Counted from the first letter of the stretch, positions 1 through 7,814 are shown. The stretch is 20,007 bases of DNA from UMGS1387 sp045577475 (GCA_045577475.1 JAZNIM010000091.1:1-20007), one strand, 5' to 3'. The notes: generated by a model not told the origin, from the letters alone. Made by a program: numbers and translations.

Positions 1-1
1 A

Positions 2-844
2 AAAATGTTTATAGATGCAACAGGTAACGCATCCCTTACTGCAAAGGCAGGCGGTGAAACAATGCGCGGTGATGAGCAGGGAATGGTACAGACTGCTTCC
101 ATGTTCTTCACCATTTCAGGTGTTGATAAGCACAAGCTTGACAAGCATATGTGCGAAAATACTAAAATGAGAGAACGCTTCTTTATGGATGTCATTGAAA
201 CGGGAATCGAAAGCGGAGAATTTCCTTGCGGAACTCTGAAGCTTCGCATATTTGAAAATCCCGACGGAACTTGGACTGTCAATATGGCTCAGAACGATGA
301 GCAGATAAACGAACTTGACAACGAGGTGGTTACAGAGGTCGAGATAAGCCAGCGTCAGCAGATAGTGAAAATTGTGGATTTTTTGCGTGCAAATATTACC
401 GGACTTGAAAATATAAAGCTTGTATCAACTGCAAGCGACCTCGGAATCCGTGAAAGCCGCAGAATGGTTGGAAAAACCGTGTTTTGTCTTGATGATGTTC
501 TTACGGGCAGATTCTTTGAGGACAGAATTGCGGTATGTGCAAACTCAGTTGATATACATCAGAAGAAGGGTGTAGCATATACAGCTCACACAGGTAAAAA
601 CTATACAATTCCTTTGTCCTGTCTTATTTCAAAGGATATAGATAATCTTCTTACGGCCGGAAAGTGTCTGTCTGCGGATAAGTATGCATTTGCTGCAGTC
701 CGCGTAATACCTCCGTCAATTGCAATGGGACAGGCTGCCGGTATTTGTGCTTCTGTTGCAGCTAAAACAGATGTAAATGCCGCTGATGTTCCCCATGCCG
801 AGGTGCAGAAGATACTCCTTGAAAACGGTGCTTATCTCGGATGA
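2..844 (+). CDS. FAD-dependent oxidoreductase, C-terminal part (5' end off the window)
   Basis: The reading frame is open from the window edge, so the Met at base 5 is internal. The visible 279 residues begin with FIDATGNA, the conserved segment that follows the middle of FAD_oxidored (PF12831-like) proteins. They end with the FAD-contacting segment: LSCLISKDIDNLLTAGKCLS, then AAVRVIPPSIAMGQAAG, typical of the C-terminal flavin-binding half. The N-terminal Rossmann GxGxxG lies outside the window. Members of this family are flavin-linked dehydrogenases or oxidases of mostly unknown substrate and often sit among glycoside hydrolase genes, as here. It converges on the minus-strand hydrolase at 910 and shares the hairpin between them. 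The family assignment is firm; the substrate is unknown. Confidence 0.85.
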   Translation, partial: KMFIDATGNASLTAKAGGETMRGDEQGMVQTASMFFTISGVDKHKLDKHMCENTKMRERFFMDVIETGIESGEFPCGTLKLRIFENPDGTWTVNMAQNDEQINELDNEVVTEVEISQRQQIVKIVDFLRANITGLENIKLVSTASDLGIRESRRMVGKTVFCLDDVLTGRFFEDRIAVCANSVDIHQKKGVAYTAHTGKNYTIPLSCLISKDIDNLLTAGKCLSADKYAFAAVRVIPPSIAMGQAAGICASVAAKTDVNAADVPHAEVQKILLENGAYLG

Positions 845-870
845 GGTGAGGATTAAAACAGCTCCCATAT

Positions 871-900
871 AAAAAGCCTCGGAAACCATCTCCGAGGCTT
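871..900 (-). terminator. Intrinsic terminator of the hydrolase gene at 910-2772
   Basis: There is a perfect 10-bp stem, AAGCCTCGGA at 874-883 pairing with TCCGAGGCTT at 891-900, with a 7-base loop. Read on the minus strand it runs straight into a T run (complement of 871-875), so it terminates the leftward gene. On the plus strand the tail is not T-rich, so it is at best a weak terminator for the oxidoreductase. Confidence 0.85.
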
Positions 901-909
901 AACTTATAT

Positions 910-2772
910 TTACAGAGTTATTTTAAGAACCGTCATTTCACATTCGGGAATGTTGTCAAGGCTTCCATGTAAAACTTCGCACTTGGAATAAGACTTGATG
1001 TCAAGACGTGGATCAACTGCCGAGCCTGAGTAGTTAAGAGCAACAACTACACATTCTTTTTCATTGAACCAATGAGTGGTAACACCAACATCGGGAACGG
1101 GACTCTTTGCAAACTTCTTTGCAATTGCTTTTTCAGCGCACTTTGCATAAATCTTGTAGTATGGGAACTTGTTTGCATCACGCATATATGCTTCGGTACC
1201 AAAGAGAAGTCTTTCCATGGGACAGCCGAGATAGTAAATATATCCTTCTCCGATCTTGTTGCGTGAGAATACAACGTTTCCGTTTTCGTCCTTTGCAAGA
1301 ACTTCTGCGGTAAGAGGACGCATGATAAATTCTTTTTCGTACTTGAGGTCTAAAACATCGCCGTCAATTTCAATCTTCTTTATTCCAAAGGAGTTTCTCA
1401 TGCCGTCACTTGTAAGACCGAGAACCTTTTCAGCCTGTGCAAGCATGCCGCTTCCTACCGTAAAGAGGACGGAAGCACCACCTTTTGCCTTTTCAATAAG
1501 TGTGTTATAGCACTCAAGGTCAAGACATGCCCAGCCTTCAATACAGGGAACGAGGTATAAATCAACATCGGGAAGTGTCTGGTGCTGCTGGCGATAAGTC
1601 ATTTCAAGACCTGCCTGCTTGCAAAGCATGTACGGAATCTGCTTTTCACCTAAGGAAGGACCTTTGTTTTCGCCCGTAAGAATACAAACTGCATCATATT
1701 CCTTTTTAGGCAGCTTATCAAAAGGCATTGAGGAAAGAACATCCTGACATTCCTTCATCTGAAGTGCAACAGGCTTTGGTGAGTAGTCCTCATAAAGAAG
1801 TCCAAGCTCACGTTCAATCATGCTCCAGCTGTAAGGCGGATAGGGCAGAAGAACCTGCTCATGAGCACACCACCACAGATAACCAAGACCGCCGTTTGCC
1901 CAGCCTGAGTACAGACACATTTTCATGAAGCGTGCTGCCATTTCCTTATTGCCCACCATGTCGTTGAAGGTGCCGCATTCCTGAATGAGAGCAGGCTTTC
2001 CGCCTACACCGCTGTAGTATTCAAGCATCTGAGTCGTAATATAGCTTGTACGGGGACCGGTCATAATATCTCTGTCACCGTTAACTGTGGGGGAGGGATA
2101 TGGGTGAGGGGTGAGCACGTCGCAGAATTCAGCCTGATCCTGAATTGTCCATACGCCGCTTGTGTAAAGTGAGTGCATACCCGACTGAATCTTTCTTGAG
2201 TGGTCCTCGCTTCGGATTGCATTTGCAATGGTTGCTGTCCACATGAAAGCTTCTTCTTCGGTTTTGGCGGTTGAAAGACAGTTGCATTCGTTACCTAAAT
2301 CCCAGTATTCGATAACGTCGCTGTCTTTAAAACGGCGTACAAAGCCTCTTACGAATTTTACTTCAAACTTTAATGCTTCGGGGTCTGAAATAAGGTTTTT
2401 GTCGTGGATTGCGGGCGGCGCAAACATTCTGCCGCTCATCCAGCCTGTAAGCACCGATACAATTACCTTCATTCCGTGTTTCTTGACATATCCGAGAAAT
2501 TCCTCAAAGTGGTTCATACAATCCTCGTCAAGACCGAATTCGTCAGTCATCAGCTTTTCACCGTGAAGTCTGTATTCCCTTTTTAAATTTTCATACATAT
2601 GAAGCTTTTCAAGAGGCTGAAAGTCACGCCAGTTTGGGAAAACTCTCATGTATTTTACACCATACTTTGAAAGTACCTCCAAATCCTTGTCAACGCTCTC
2701 TCCGTCCCAGTACTTCCACATTTCAGTGCCGTACTTTGAGCCCCAGTAGTTGCAGCCTATCATGTAATTCAT
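910..2772 (-). CDS. Clan GH-A (GH5/GH42-like) glycoside hydrolase, copy 1
   Basis: This 620-residue protein has an N-terminal (beta/alpha)8 barrel (about 1-345) of the cellulase/GH-A type. Visible motifs are MIGCNYWGS at the start, MRVFPNWRDFQP (42-53), YWDLGNEC with the likely acid/base E162, TPHPYP (221-226) and ALIQECGTF with the likely nucleophile E265. The C-terminal half (about 355-560) resembles the flavodoxin-like trimerisation domain of GH42 enzymes (DAVCIL, LYLVPCIEGW, GASVLFTVGSG), followed by a small beta domain (about 561-620). There is no signal peptide, so it is probably cytoplasmic. The start is fixed by AAGGAGG 8 bases upstream and by a consensus promoter. It is a tandem duplicate of the next gene, with no length difference. 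Retaining beta-glycosidase chemistry follows from clan membership; whether the substrate is a mannoside, galactoside or glucoside cannot be told. Confidence 0.85.
   Translation of the reverse strand: MNYMIGCNYWGSKYGTEMWKYWDGESVDKDLEVLSKYGVKYMRVFPNWRDFQPLEKLHMYENLKREYRLHGEKLMTDEFGLDEDCMNHFEEFLGYVKKHGMKVIVSVLTGWMSGRMFAPPAIHDKNLISDPEALKFEVKFVRGFVRRFKDSDVIEYWDLGNECNCLSTAKTEEEAFMWTATIANAIRSEDHSRKIQSGMHSLYTSGVWTIQDQAEFCDVLTPHPYPSPTVNGDRDIMTGPRTSYITTQMLEYYSGVGGKPALIQECGTFNDMVGNKEMAARFMKMCLYSGWANGGLGYLWWCAHEQVLLPYPPYSWSMIERELGLLYEDYSPKPVALQMKECQDVLSSMPFDKLPKKEYDAVCILTGENKGPSLGEKQIPYMLCKQAGLEMTYRQQHQTLPDVDLYLVPCIEGWACLDLECYNTLIEKAKGGASVLFTVGSGMLAQAEKVLGLTSDGMRNSFGIKKIEIDGDVLDLKYEKEFIMRPLTAEVLAKDENGNVVFSRNKIGEGYIYYLGCPMERLLFGTEAYMRDANKFPYYKIYAKCAEKAIAKKFAKSPVPDVGVTTHWFNEKECVVVALNYSGSAVDPRLDIKSYSKCEVLHGSLDNIPECEMTVLKITL
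1124..1164. repeat. 41-bp exact repeat, copy inside hydrolase 1
   Basis: This stretch is identical over 41 bases to 3150-3190. Both lie at the same position near the 3' ends of the two tandem hydrolase genes, encoding the KIYAKCAEKAI region. It shows that the duplication is recent or that the copies exchange sequence. Confidence 0.85.
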
Positions 2773-2818
2773 AGCCGTTTCCTCCTTATTGTCGGAAAAT
2801 ATTTGTAGTGTTTATTTG

Positions 2819-2847
2819 ATTATAAAATTAATTAAATCGTTTGTCAA
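2819..2847 (-). promoter_or_regulatory. Consensus sigma-A promoter of hydrolase copy 1
   Basis: On the minus strand a perfect TTGACA (2847-2842) and a perfect TATAAT (2824-2819) are separated by exactly 17 bases. The ribosome binding site AAGGAGG (2787-2781) and the ATG at 2772 follow. The gene is therefore transcribed independently of its upstream duplicate, which is closed by its own terminator. No clear AraC-type site like those at 4870 and 5786 is visible here. Confidence 0.85.
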
Positions 2848-2893
2848 TACAATTTTAGTGACAAATGCAACACAAAAATTAGACCTTGTCGGT

Positions 2894-2925
2894 AAAAAAA
2901 GACGGCAACCCTTTGGGATTGCCGT
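2894..2925 (-). terminator. Intrinsic terminator of hydrolase copy 2
   Basis: On the minus strand the arm ACGGCAA plus CCC pairs with GGG plus TTGCCGT (2902-2925), with one bulged base and a 3-base loop. A run of seven T follows (complement of 2894-2900). It lies directly after the stop codon of the gene at 2936-4798. Confidence 0.9.
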
Positions 2926-2935
2926 AAAGCACATA

Positions 2936-4798
2936 TTAAAGTGTAATCTTAAGCACCGTCATATCGCACATGGGAATACAGTCAAGACTTCCGTGAAGAA
3001 CTTCACATTTTGAATGAGGTTTCAGGTCAAGAACGGGATTTACATCCTTGCCTGAGTAGTTCATTGCAACAACAATACATTCTGTGTCATTGAACCAATG
3101 CTCGGTAACACCTACATCGGGAACGGGACTCTTTGCAAACTTTGCTTCGATTGCTTTTTCAGCGCACTTTGCATAAATCTTGTAGTATGGATATTTTTCT
3201 GCATCTCTTGGGATTTCTTCGCTGCTTGCTATGAGTCTTTCCATTGGGAATGCAAGATAATATATGTAGCCTTCACCGTACTTGTTGCGTGAGAATACAA
3301 CATTTCCATTGTCGTCAGTTGCAAGAACCTCGGCTGTTTCAGCATACATGAGATACTCTTTTTCATAGCGTACGGGAAGCTTTACGCCGTCAAAGTCAAC
3401 AAGGAAGGTTTTGTTGTTGTTTCTCATTCCGCGGCTGCGAAGGCCAAGGGTTTTGATGCTTTCGCCAATCATGGCAGAGCCAACCGTAAAGAGAACGGAT
3501 GCGCCTTTCTTTGCTTTTTCACGCAGTCTGTTGTAGTTGGCAATGTCAAGACATCCCCAACCGTCAACACAGGGGACAATGTAAAGTGCCGCATCGGGAA
3601 ATTCCTGATTCTGATAGCGGTAAGTCATTTCAAGTCCTGCCTGCTTGCAGAGCATGTAAGGAATCTGAATTTCTGCTAAAGATGAGCCGTATTTTTCGTT
3701 TCTTGTAATGCATACAGCATCGTATTTTTTGGCAGGAAGTTCGTCAAAAGGCATGGACGAGAGCACGTCCTGAACCTCTTTCATGGCAAGTGCAACGGGT
3801 TTAGGAGATAAGTCCTCGTAAAGCAAGCCAAGCTCTCTTTCCATCATTATCCAGCTGTAGGGCGGGAAGTCTAAAAGAACCTGCTCATGAGCACACCACC
3901 AAAGATAACCGAGAGAACCGTTTGCCCAGCCCGAGTACATACACATCTTTGCGAACTGTGCTGCAAGAGGCGGCTCGCCCACCATATCCGAGAAAGTACC
4001 TGCCTCCTGAACCATAGCAGGCTTTTGACCTACACCTGAATAATATTCAACCATCTGAGTTGTAACATAGCTTGTTCGAGGCCCCGTGAAAACATCCTTG
4101 TCACCGTTAACTGTGGGAGAAGGATAGGGGTGAGGTGTGAGAATGTCGCATATTTCAGCCTGGTCGGGAATGTTCCAGACGCCTTCCGAATAGATGCCGT
4201 GAAGACCCGAATGAATTTTTCTTGTGTCGTCCTCGCTGCGGATTGCGTTTGTGATGGTGGCAGTCCATACATAAGCCTGTTCTCTTGTCTGAACAGCGGA
4301 AAGATTGTTGCACTCGTTACCTATATCCCAGTATTCGATAACATCACTGTTTTTAAAGCGTCTTACAAAGCCTTTTACAAACTTGATTTCAAACATTACG
4401 GCTTCAGGGTCAAGAATAAGATTTTTTCCTGCAAGTGCGGGAGGAGTAAACATCCTTCCGCTCATCCAACCTGTAAGAACGGCTACAATAACCTTCATGC
4501 CGTGTTTTTTAACATATCCCAAAAATTCTTCGAAATGATCCATCATTTCTTCGTCAAGCCAGAATTCATCCGTGAGAACTGTTTTACCGTGAAATCTGTA
4601 CTCTCTCTTTGTGTTTTGTCCCTTGTATAGGGTTTCAACAGGCTGAAAATCACGCCAGTTTGGGAATACTCTCATGTATTTTACGCCGTATTTTGCAAGT
4701 GTTTCCAAATCCTTGTCAACGCTTTCGCCGTCCCAATTTGCCCACATTTCGGTTCCGTATTTTGAACCCCAGTAGTTACATCCAATCATGTAATTCAT
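2936..4798 (-). CDS. Clan GH-A (GH5/GH42-like) glycoside hydrolase, copy 2
   Basis: This gene also encodes 620 residues and aligns with copy 1 without a gap. Of the first 100 residues, 80 are identical by eye. The catalytic pair is kept: E162 in YWDIGNEC and E265 in VQEAGTF, as are TPHPYPSPTVNGD (221-233) and the GATase/flavodoxin-like C-terminal half. Differences cluster at residues 56-75 and in the loop around 455-480, which may tune the substrate. No signal peptide is present. The start is fixed by AAGGAGG 8 bases before ATG. It is the nearest gene downstream of the AraC regulator, but has its own promoter at 4844-4872, preceded by a possible regulator site. Exact activity is unknown. Confidence 0.85.
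   Translation of the reverse strand: MNYMIGCNYWGSKYGTEMWANWDGESVDKDLETLAKYGVKYMRVFPNWRDFQPVETLYKGQNTKREYRFHGKTVLTDEFWLDEEMMDHFEEFLGYVKKHGMKVIVAVLTGWMSGRMFTPPALAGKNLILDPEAVMFEIKFVKGFVRRFKNSDVIEYWDIGNECNNLSAVQTREQAYVWTATITNAIRSEDDTRKIHSGLHGIYSEGVWNIPDQAEICDILTPHPYPSPTVNGDKDVFTGPRTSYVTTQMVEYYSGVGQKPAMVQEAGTFSDMVGEPPLAAQFAKMCMYSGWANGSLGYLWWCAHEQVLLDFPPYSWIMMERELGLLYEDLSPKPVALAMKEVQDVLSSMPFDELPAKKYDAVCITRNEKYGSSLAEIQIPYMLCKQAGLEMTYRYQNQEFPDAALYIVPCVDGWGCLDIANYNRLREKAKKGASVLFTVGSAMIGESIKTLGLRSRGMRNNNKTFLVDFDGVKLPVRYEKEYLMYAETAEVLATDDNGNVVFSRNKYGEGYIYYLAFPMERLIASSEEIPRDAEKYPYYKIYAKCAEKAIEAKFAKSPVPDVGVTEHWFNDTECIVVAMNYSGKDVNPVLDLKPHSKCEVLHGSLDCIPMCDMTVLKITL
3150..3190. repeat. 41-bp exact repeat, copy inside hydrolase 2
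   Basis: Identical over 41 bases to 1124-1164, at the equivalent place in the duplicate gene. Confidence 0.85.
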
Positions 4799-4843
4799 GA
4801 TTTTACCTCCTTTGCATTAAGCGGAAATGTCTTGCTGTGATTT

Positions 4844-4872
4844 ATTATAAATAGAATAAATTTAGCGGTCAA
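4844..4872 (-). promoter_or_regulatory. Sigma-A promoter of hydrolase copy 2
   Basis: On the minus strand TTGACC (4872-4867) and TATAAT (4849-4844) are separated by 17 bases. The ribosome binding site AAGGAGG (4813-4807) and the ATG at 4798 follow, giving a leader of about 40 bases. Confidence 0.85.
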
Positions 4873-4902
4873 TGTATATTGCAATGATGTTTTTGTAAAA
4901 AT
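4870..4902 (-). promoter_or_regulatory. Possible AraC-type activator site before hydrolase copy 2
   Basis: Two half-sites are visible on the minus strand. TTTTACA at 4900-4894 and ATATACATTG at 4879-4870 have their shared ACA triplets exactly 21 bp apart. The downstream half-site ends in the TTG of the -35 box, with ACA touching it. This is the same register seen at 5786-5818 before the divergent operon, though each half-site shares only 7 consecutive bases with the repeat there. In AT-rich DNA this could be chance; the coincidence of spacing and register is the support. Confidence 0.5.
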
Positions 4903-4911
4903 GTACTTTGC

Positions 4912-5685
4912 TTAGTTACGGTTTCTTTTATACTGTCCCGGTGAAAAACCAATATTTGCCTTAAAGGATTTTGAAAAATGGTAAGCATCACAGTAACCTA
5001 AATTGGCGGCAATTTCCTTTAAGGTAAAGTGACCGCTTTCAAGCATTTCACGTGCAGAGCTTATCCTGAGTCTGTCACGGTACTCTGAAATTGTTACTCC
5101 CGTGATTTTTTTGAATTTTGCACGCATGTAGGACGGAGAAATCGAAAGAAGCCTGCAAAGCTCGTCAAAGGAGTAGTTTTTATCAAAATTCTTGTGAATG
5201 TACCGGAGTGCTTTGTTAATGTCACTGTCATTGTTTTCATCGATGTTGCGTAATTGACGGAAAATTTCAATATACAAAGCAGTTAGCTTTGCCCGGCAGA
5301 TAATAATTGAGTCCCAGGTATGCCTCTGCCATATTTCGCATATTTCTTCAATTGCACGGTACAGCTTTTCATTGTCTGTGACTTTTGACGGTAATTCAGG
5401 AATTTCTTTTCCGTCGGTGCTGTAAATATCGTAGGCGCTTGTTATATAGCAGCAAGAGCCGATTGAATGTATCTCGTATCTGTCACCTTTTTTTAATGGA
5501 AGAAGTGTTCCTTTGGAAAAAGAATATCTGTCACCTTTTCTGTCACTGAAAGTACCGTTTCCATCGGTAAACAGTACAAAACCGTCCCACTGACGTCTGG
5601 GGTTAACAAAGTGAAAATCTCCAATTTCACGTTTTTGTATGATTGTGTAAATATCAGAAATGTAAAAATCAAGTATGCCTTCCAT
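4912..5685 (-). CDS. AraC-family transcriptional regulator
   Basis: The 257-residue protein has an N-terminal cupin-like sensing domain (about 20-80; NPRRQWDGFVLF, then FSKGTLLPLKKGDRYEI, typical of AraC_binding, PF02311). A C-terminal double helix-turn-helix domain follows (about 158-257). The first HTH is near 173-193 (FDELCRLLSISPSYMRAKFKK) and the second near 221-242. The family signature GYCDAYHFSKSFKANIGFSP covers about 230-249. An upstream ATG at 5763 is in frame, but I chose the Met at 5685: GAGGTG lies 6 bases before it, and the promoter -10 at 5710-5715 sits between the two candidate starts. The gene is divergent from the DUF5107/hydrolase operon and directly upstream of the duplicated hydrolases. 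It most likely activates these in response to a sugar; the ligand is unknown. Confidence 0.9.
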   Translation of the reverse strand: MEGILDFYISDIYTIIQKREIGDFHFVNPRRQWDGFVLFTDGNGTFSDRKGDRYSFSKGTLLPLKKGDRYEIHSIGSCCYITSAYDIYSTDGKEIPELPSKVTDNEKLYRAIEEICEIWQRHTWDSIIICRAKLTALYIEIFRQLRNIDENNDSDINKALRYIHKNFDKNYSFDELCRLLSISPSYMRAKFKKITGVTISEYRDRLRISSAREMLESGHFTLKEIAANLGYCDAYHFSKSFKANIGFSPGQYKRNRN

Positions 5686-5709
5686 ATCTAACACCTCGCC
5701 TACAGTATA

Positions 5710-5738
5710 ATTATACATCAAAAATGAGTAATAATCAA
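5710..5738 (-). promoter_or_regulatory. Promoter of the AraC-family regulator
   Basis: On the minus strand TTGATT (5738-5733) and TATAAT (5715-5710) are separated by 17 bases. The -10 box lies about 25 bases before the chosen start at 5685, and downstream of the alternative in-frame ATG at 5763, which it therefore excludes for this transcript. Confidence 0.8.
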
Positions 5739-5746
5739 TAGAATAA

Positions 5747-5756
5747 AACGTAAAAT
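5747..5756 (-). promoter_or_regulatory. Inverted single half-site near the regulator's own promoter
   Basis: The minus-strand ATTTTACGTT differs by one base from ATTTTACATT, the core of the direct repeat at 5786-5818, and points the opposite way. It sits 8 bases upstream of the regulator's -35 box, where binding could mediate autoregulation. It is a short AT-rich match, so moderate-to-low confidence. Confidence 0.4.
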
Positions 5757-5785
5757 CGGGCAAAATTAGAATAAATGACAGTCGT

Positions 5786-5818
5786 ATTTTACATTGTTTA
5801 AATTTGATTTTACATTGT
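5786..5818 (+). promoter_or_regulatory. Direct-repeat operator for an AraC-type activator
   Basis: The 12-mer ATTTTACATTGT occurs at 5786-5797 and again at 5807-5818, 21 bp start to start, two helical turns, so both lie on the same DNA face. The second copy overlaps the -35 box (TTGTAT, 5815-5820) of the operon promoter. Tandem half-sites 21 bp apart with the proximal one touching -35 are the known layout of AraC-family activation, as at araBAD. The regulator gene starts about 100 bp away, so it is the obvious ligand. Confidence 0.75.
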
Positions 5819-5843
5819 ATACAGTGTGTGTGTATGCTATAAT
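5815..5843 (+). promoter_or_regulatory. Promoter of the DUF5107/hydrolase operon
   Basis: A weak -35 TTGTAT (5815-5820), a 17-base spacer and a perfect extended -10, TGCTATAAT (5835-5843), precede GAGGTG (5851-5856) and ATG at 5862. The leader is very short. A poor -35 covered by the activator half-site suggests activator dependence. Confidence 0.8.
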
Positions 5844-5861
5844 CACATCTGAGGTGATAAA

Positions 5862-7802
5862 ATGCTTACATTTACCGATGTAATTCTGAAAAGTGCAGCT
5901 CTCGGCGAGGAGAGTCTTATACCGGACATTCATGACGCATCTGCAAATCCTTTCTTTAACTGCGATGAAAGCATGAAGGATTATCCTCTTGAAAACTTAG
6001 GAAAAGGTATGGTTAAGACAACCCTTCCTTATAAAATACAGAATATGTATACAAGAACTCTTGAAGAAAAAAAGTATAAGGCAGCAATTCTTGAAAATGA
6101 CTGTCTTAAAGCTGTTTTTCTTCCTGAACTGGGAGGACGTCTTTGGAAGTGTTATGATAAAAAGGCGGGACGGGATATTGTTTATGAAAATAATGCCGTT
6201 ATTTTTGCAAATTTAGGATATTCAAATGTGTGGTTTGCAGGCGGTGTTGAATTCAATGTGGGTATGCGTGGACACAGTGCCTTCGGATGCAGAAGTCTGT
6301 TTACACGCAAGATAGAAGGTGCAAACGGTAACGATATTCTTCAGATGTACGAATATGAAGAAAAAAGAGGCGTTGTGTATTGCATTAATGCCACACTTGA
6401 CGGTGACATGCTTCTCATTCATCCCGAAATACATAATGTTTCGGGTAAAGATACATTTATGTACTGGTGGAGCAATATTGCAGTTGCTCAAACTGATAAC
6501 ACACGTACCTTTGTGCCCGCTCCGCACAGTTATATTACAAGCTACCGTGAAGGCGGATATTACATTCTTCATAAAGAAATTCCGTTTATTGAAGGAAAAG
6601 AAATAAGCACCTGTGCAAGTGCCGAGGAAGCCATTGATTATTTTTATGACATACCAAAAGAAAATAAAAAATGGATATGCTCACTTGACGAAAACGGACA
6701 GGGACTTCTTCACACCTCTACAAATGAGCTTATCGGCAGAAAGAATTTTTTGTGGGGACAGAACGCAGGCGGACGTCATTGGAATGAATGGCTGACGGTT
6801 GGCAGAGATTACTATGAAATTCAGGCAGGACTGTTAAAGACGCAGTTTGAGCACTTCTCCATGAAAAAGGATGATGTAATAAGCTGGACAGAGGTGTACA
6901 AAGGCATTGATATCGGAACAAATGAGGGTGAATTTTTCAGCGTTAGCGATAAAATTTCCTACTACCTTGTTGATGTCGAGAAAGAAGCAAAGCTCTTTGA
7001 GGTTAAGAATACTTGTCCTCTTTGGCATTTTGGCGCAGGCGGAGGATATATTGCTTCCCTTTACAGAGGAAAGAATATTTGCGACGGCTTTGAATTTCCC
7101 AAGGAGAGTGTGGGTAAAAGCAGACAGTTCTATGTCGACTTATTCAATGGCGTAGAAAGTGAAGCATCAATTGAAACTGACTTCACAAGTGATGAAGCAG
7201 TTATTGAGTTCCTCAGAAATAAGCAGAACACAAGCTGGTTTGAAGATTACATTCTGGCTCTTGGCGAATACGAAAAGGACAATGCCGAACGTGCATATGA
7301 GCTTTTGAATAAGTCTGTTGAGAAAAAACGCCATTACCTTAATTTGTCCGCACTTGCACTTTACGAGGACAGCAGTTACCGTAATCGTGAAAAAGCGTAT
7401 GTTCTTGTTAATGAAGCTATAAAACAAAGACCCGATTACTATCCTCTTGCGTGCACCTACGGAGAAATCGCAATCAGAGCCGAAAAGTATGAAGCATTCT
7501 GTGCGTATTACGAAAATGCACCGTCTTCCATCAAAGAAAGCGGAAGAATGAAGATGTATGTTTCACAGTGCTACTGCTGCCGTGATATGCTTGATAAGGC
7601 TGAAGAATACTTAAATGACAAGCTTGTAGTACCCGATGTACGTGAAGGTGAATACTCCATGTCAAACGTATGGGTGATGATTAAGAAAAGACGACTTGCC
7701 GAAAAACGAGGCGTTTCAGTCGAAACGCTGTCGGATATTGAAGTACTAAAAGAATACCCCGTTCCATACAGTATTGACTTCAGAATGCATCCGCAAAAAT
7801 AA
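5862..7802 (+). CDS. DUF5107-like protein: mutarotase-like beta domain plus TPR-like tail
   Basis: This 646-residue protein is first in the operon. Residues about 50-350 look like DUF5107 (PF17128), a galactose-mutarotase-type beta-sandwich: CLKAVFLPELGGRLWKCYDK (81-100), WFAGGVEFNVG (124-134), and FMYWWSNIAVAQTDNTRTFVP further on. The PELGGR element is the usual strand motif of aldose-epimerase-fold proteins. From about 455 the sequence is helical with TPR-like pairs (ILALGEYEKDNAERAYELLNKSV, then KAYVLVNEAIKQRPDYYPL). No signal peptide or membrane segment is seen. It is followed after 12 bases by two paralogous hydrolases, so it probably acts on the same sugar, as a carbohydrate-binding or catalytic protein. 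The function of DUF5107 is not known to me. The start is supported by GAGGTG 5 bases upstream. Confidence 0.8.
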   Translation: MLTFTDVILKSAALGEESLIPDIHDASANPFFNCDESMKDYPLENLGKGMVKTTLPYKIQNMYTRTLEEKKYKAAILENDCLKAVFLPELGGRLWKCYDKKAGRDIVYENNAVIFANLGYSNVWFAGGVEFNVGMRGHSAFGCRSLFTRKIEGANGNDILQMYEYEEKRGVVYCINATLDGDMLLIHPEIHNVSGKDTFMYWWSNIAVAQTDNTRTFVPAPHSYITSYREGGYYILHKEIPFIEGKEISTCASAEEAIDYFYDIPKENKKWICSLDENGQGLLHTSTNELIGRKNFLWGQNAGGRHWNEWLTVGRDYYEIQAGLLKTQFEHFSMKKDDVISWTEVYKGIDIGTNEGEFFSVSDKISYYLVDVEKEAKLFEVKNTCPLWHFGAGGGYIASLYRGKNICDGFEFPKESVGKSRQFYVDLFNGVESEASIETDFTSDEAVIEFLRNKQNTSWFEDYILALGEYEKDNAERAYELLNKSVEKKRHYLNLSALALYEDSSYRNREKAYVLVNEAIKQRPDYYPLACTYGEIAIRAEKYEAFCAYYENAPSSIKESGRMKMYVSQCYCCRDMLDKAEEYLNDKLVVPDVREGEYSMSNVWVMIKKRRLAEKRGVSVETLSDIEVLKEYPVPYSIDFRMHPQK

Positions 7803-7814
7803 AGGAGAATTATT

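Noticed and set aside
2842..2880. AraC-type site upstream of hydrolase copy 1
   Set aside because: Only ATTGTA abuts the -35, and nothing similar stands 21 bp further upstream (the nearest TTTTTGTG is about 23 bp away), so I did not call a site.
4130..4630. 166-residue open frame on the plus strand opposite hydrolase copy 2
   Set aside because: It lies wholly within the well-supported hydrolase gene on the other strand, has no ribosome binding site and shows no family features.
5686..5763. Longer N-terminus of the AraC regulator starting at 5763
   Set aside because: No ribosome binding site precedes it, and the regulator promoter -10 (5710-5715) would lie inside the coding region.
5786..5818. 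Short direct repeats considered as a CRISPR remnant
   Set aside because: There are only two 12-bp copies with a 9-bp gap, placed exactly at a promoter; an activator site explains them better.
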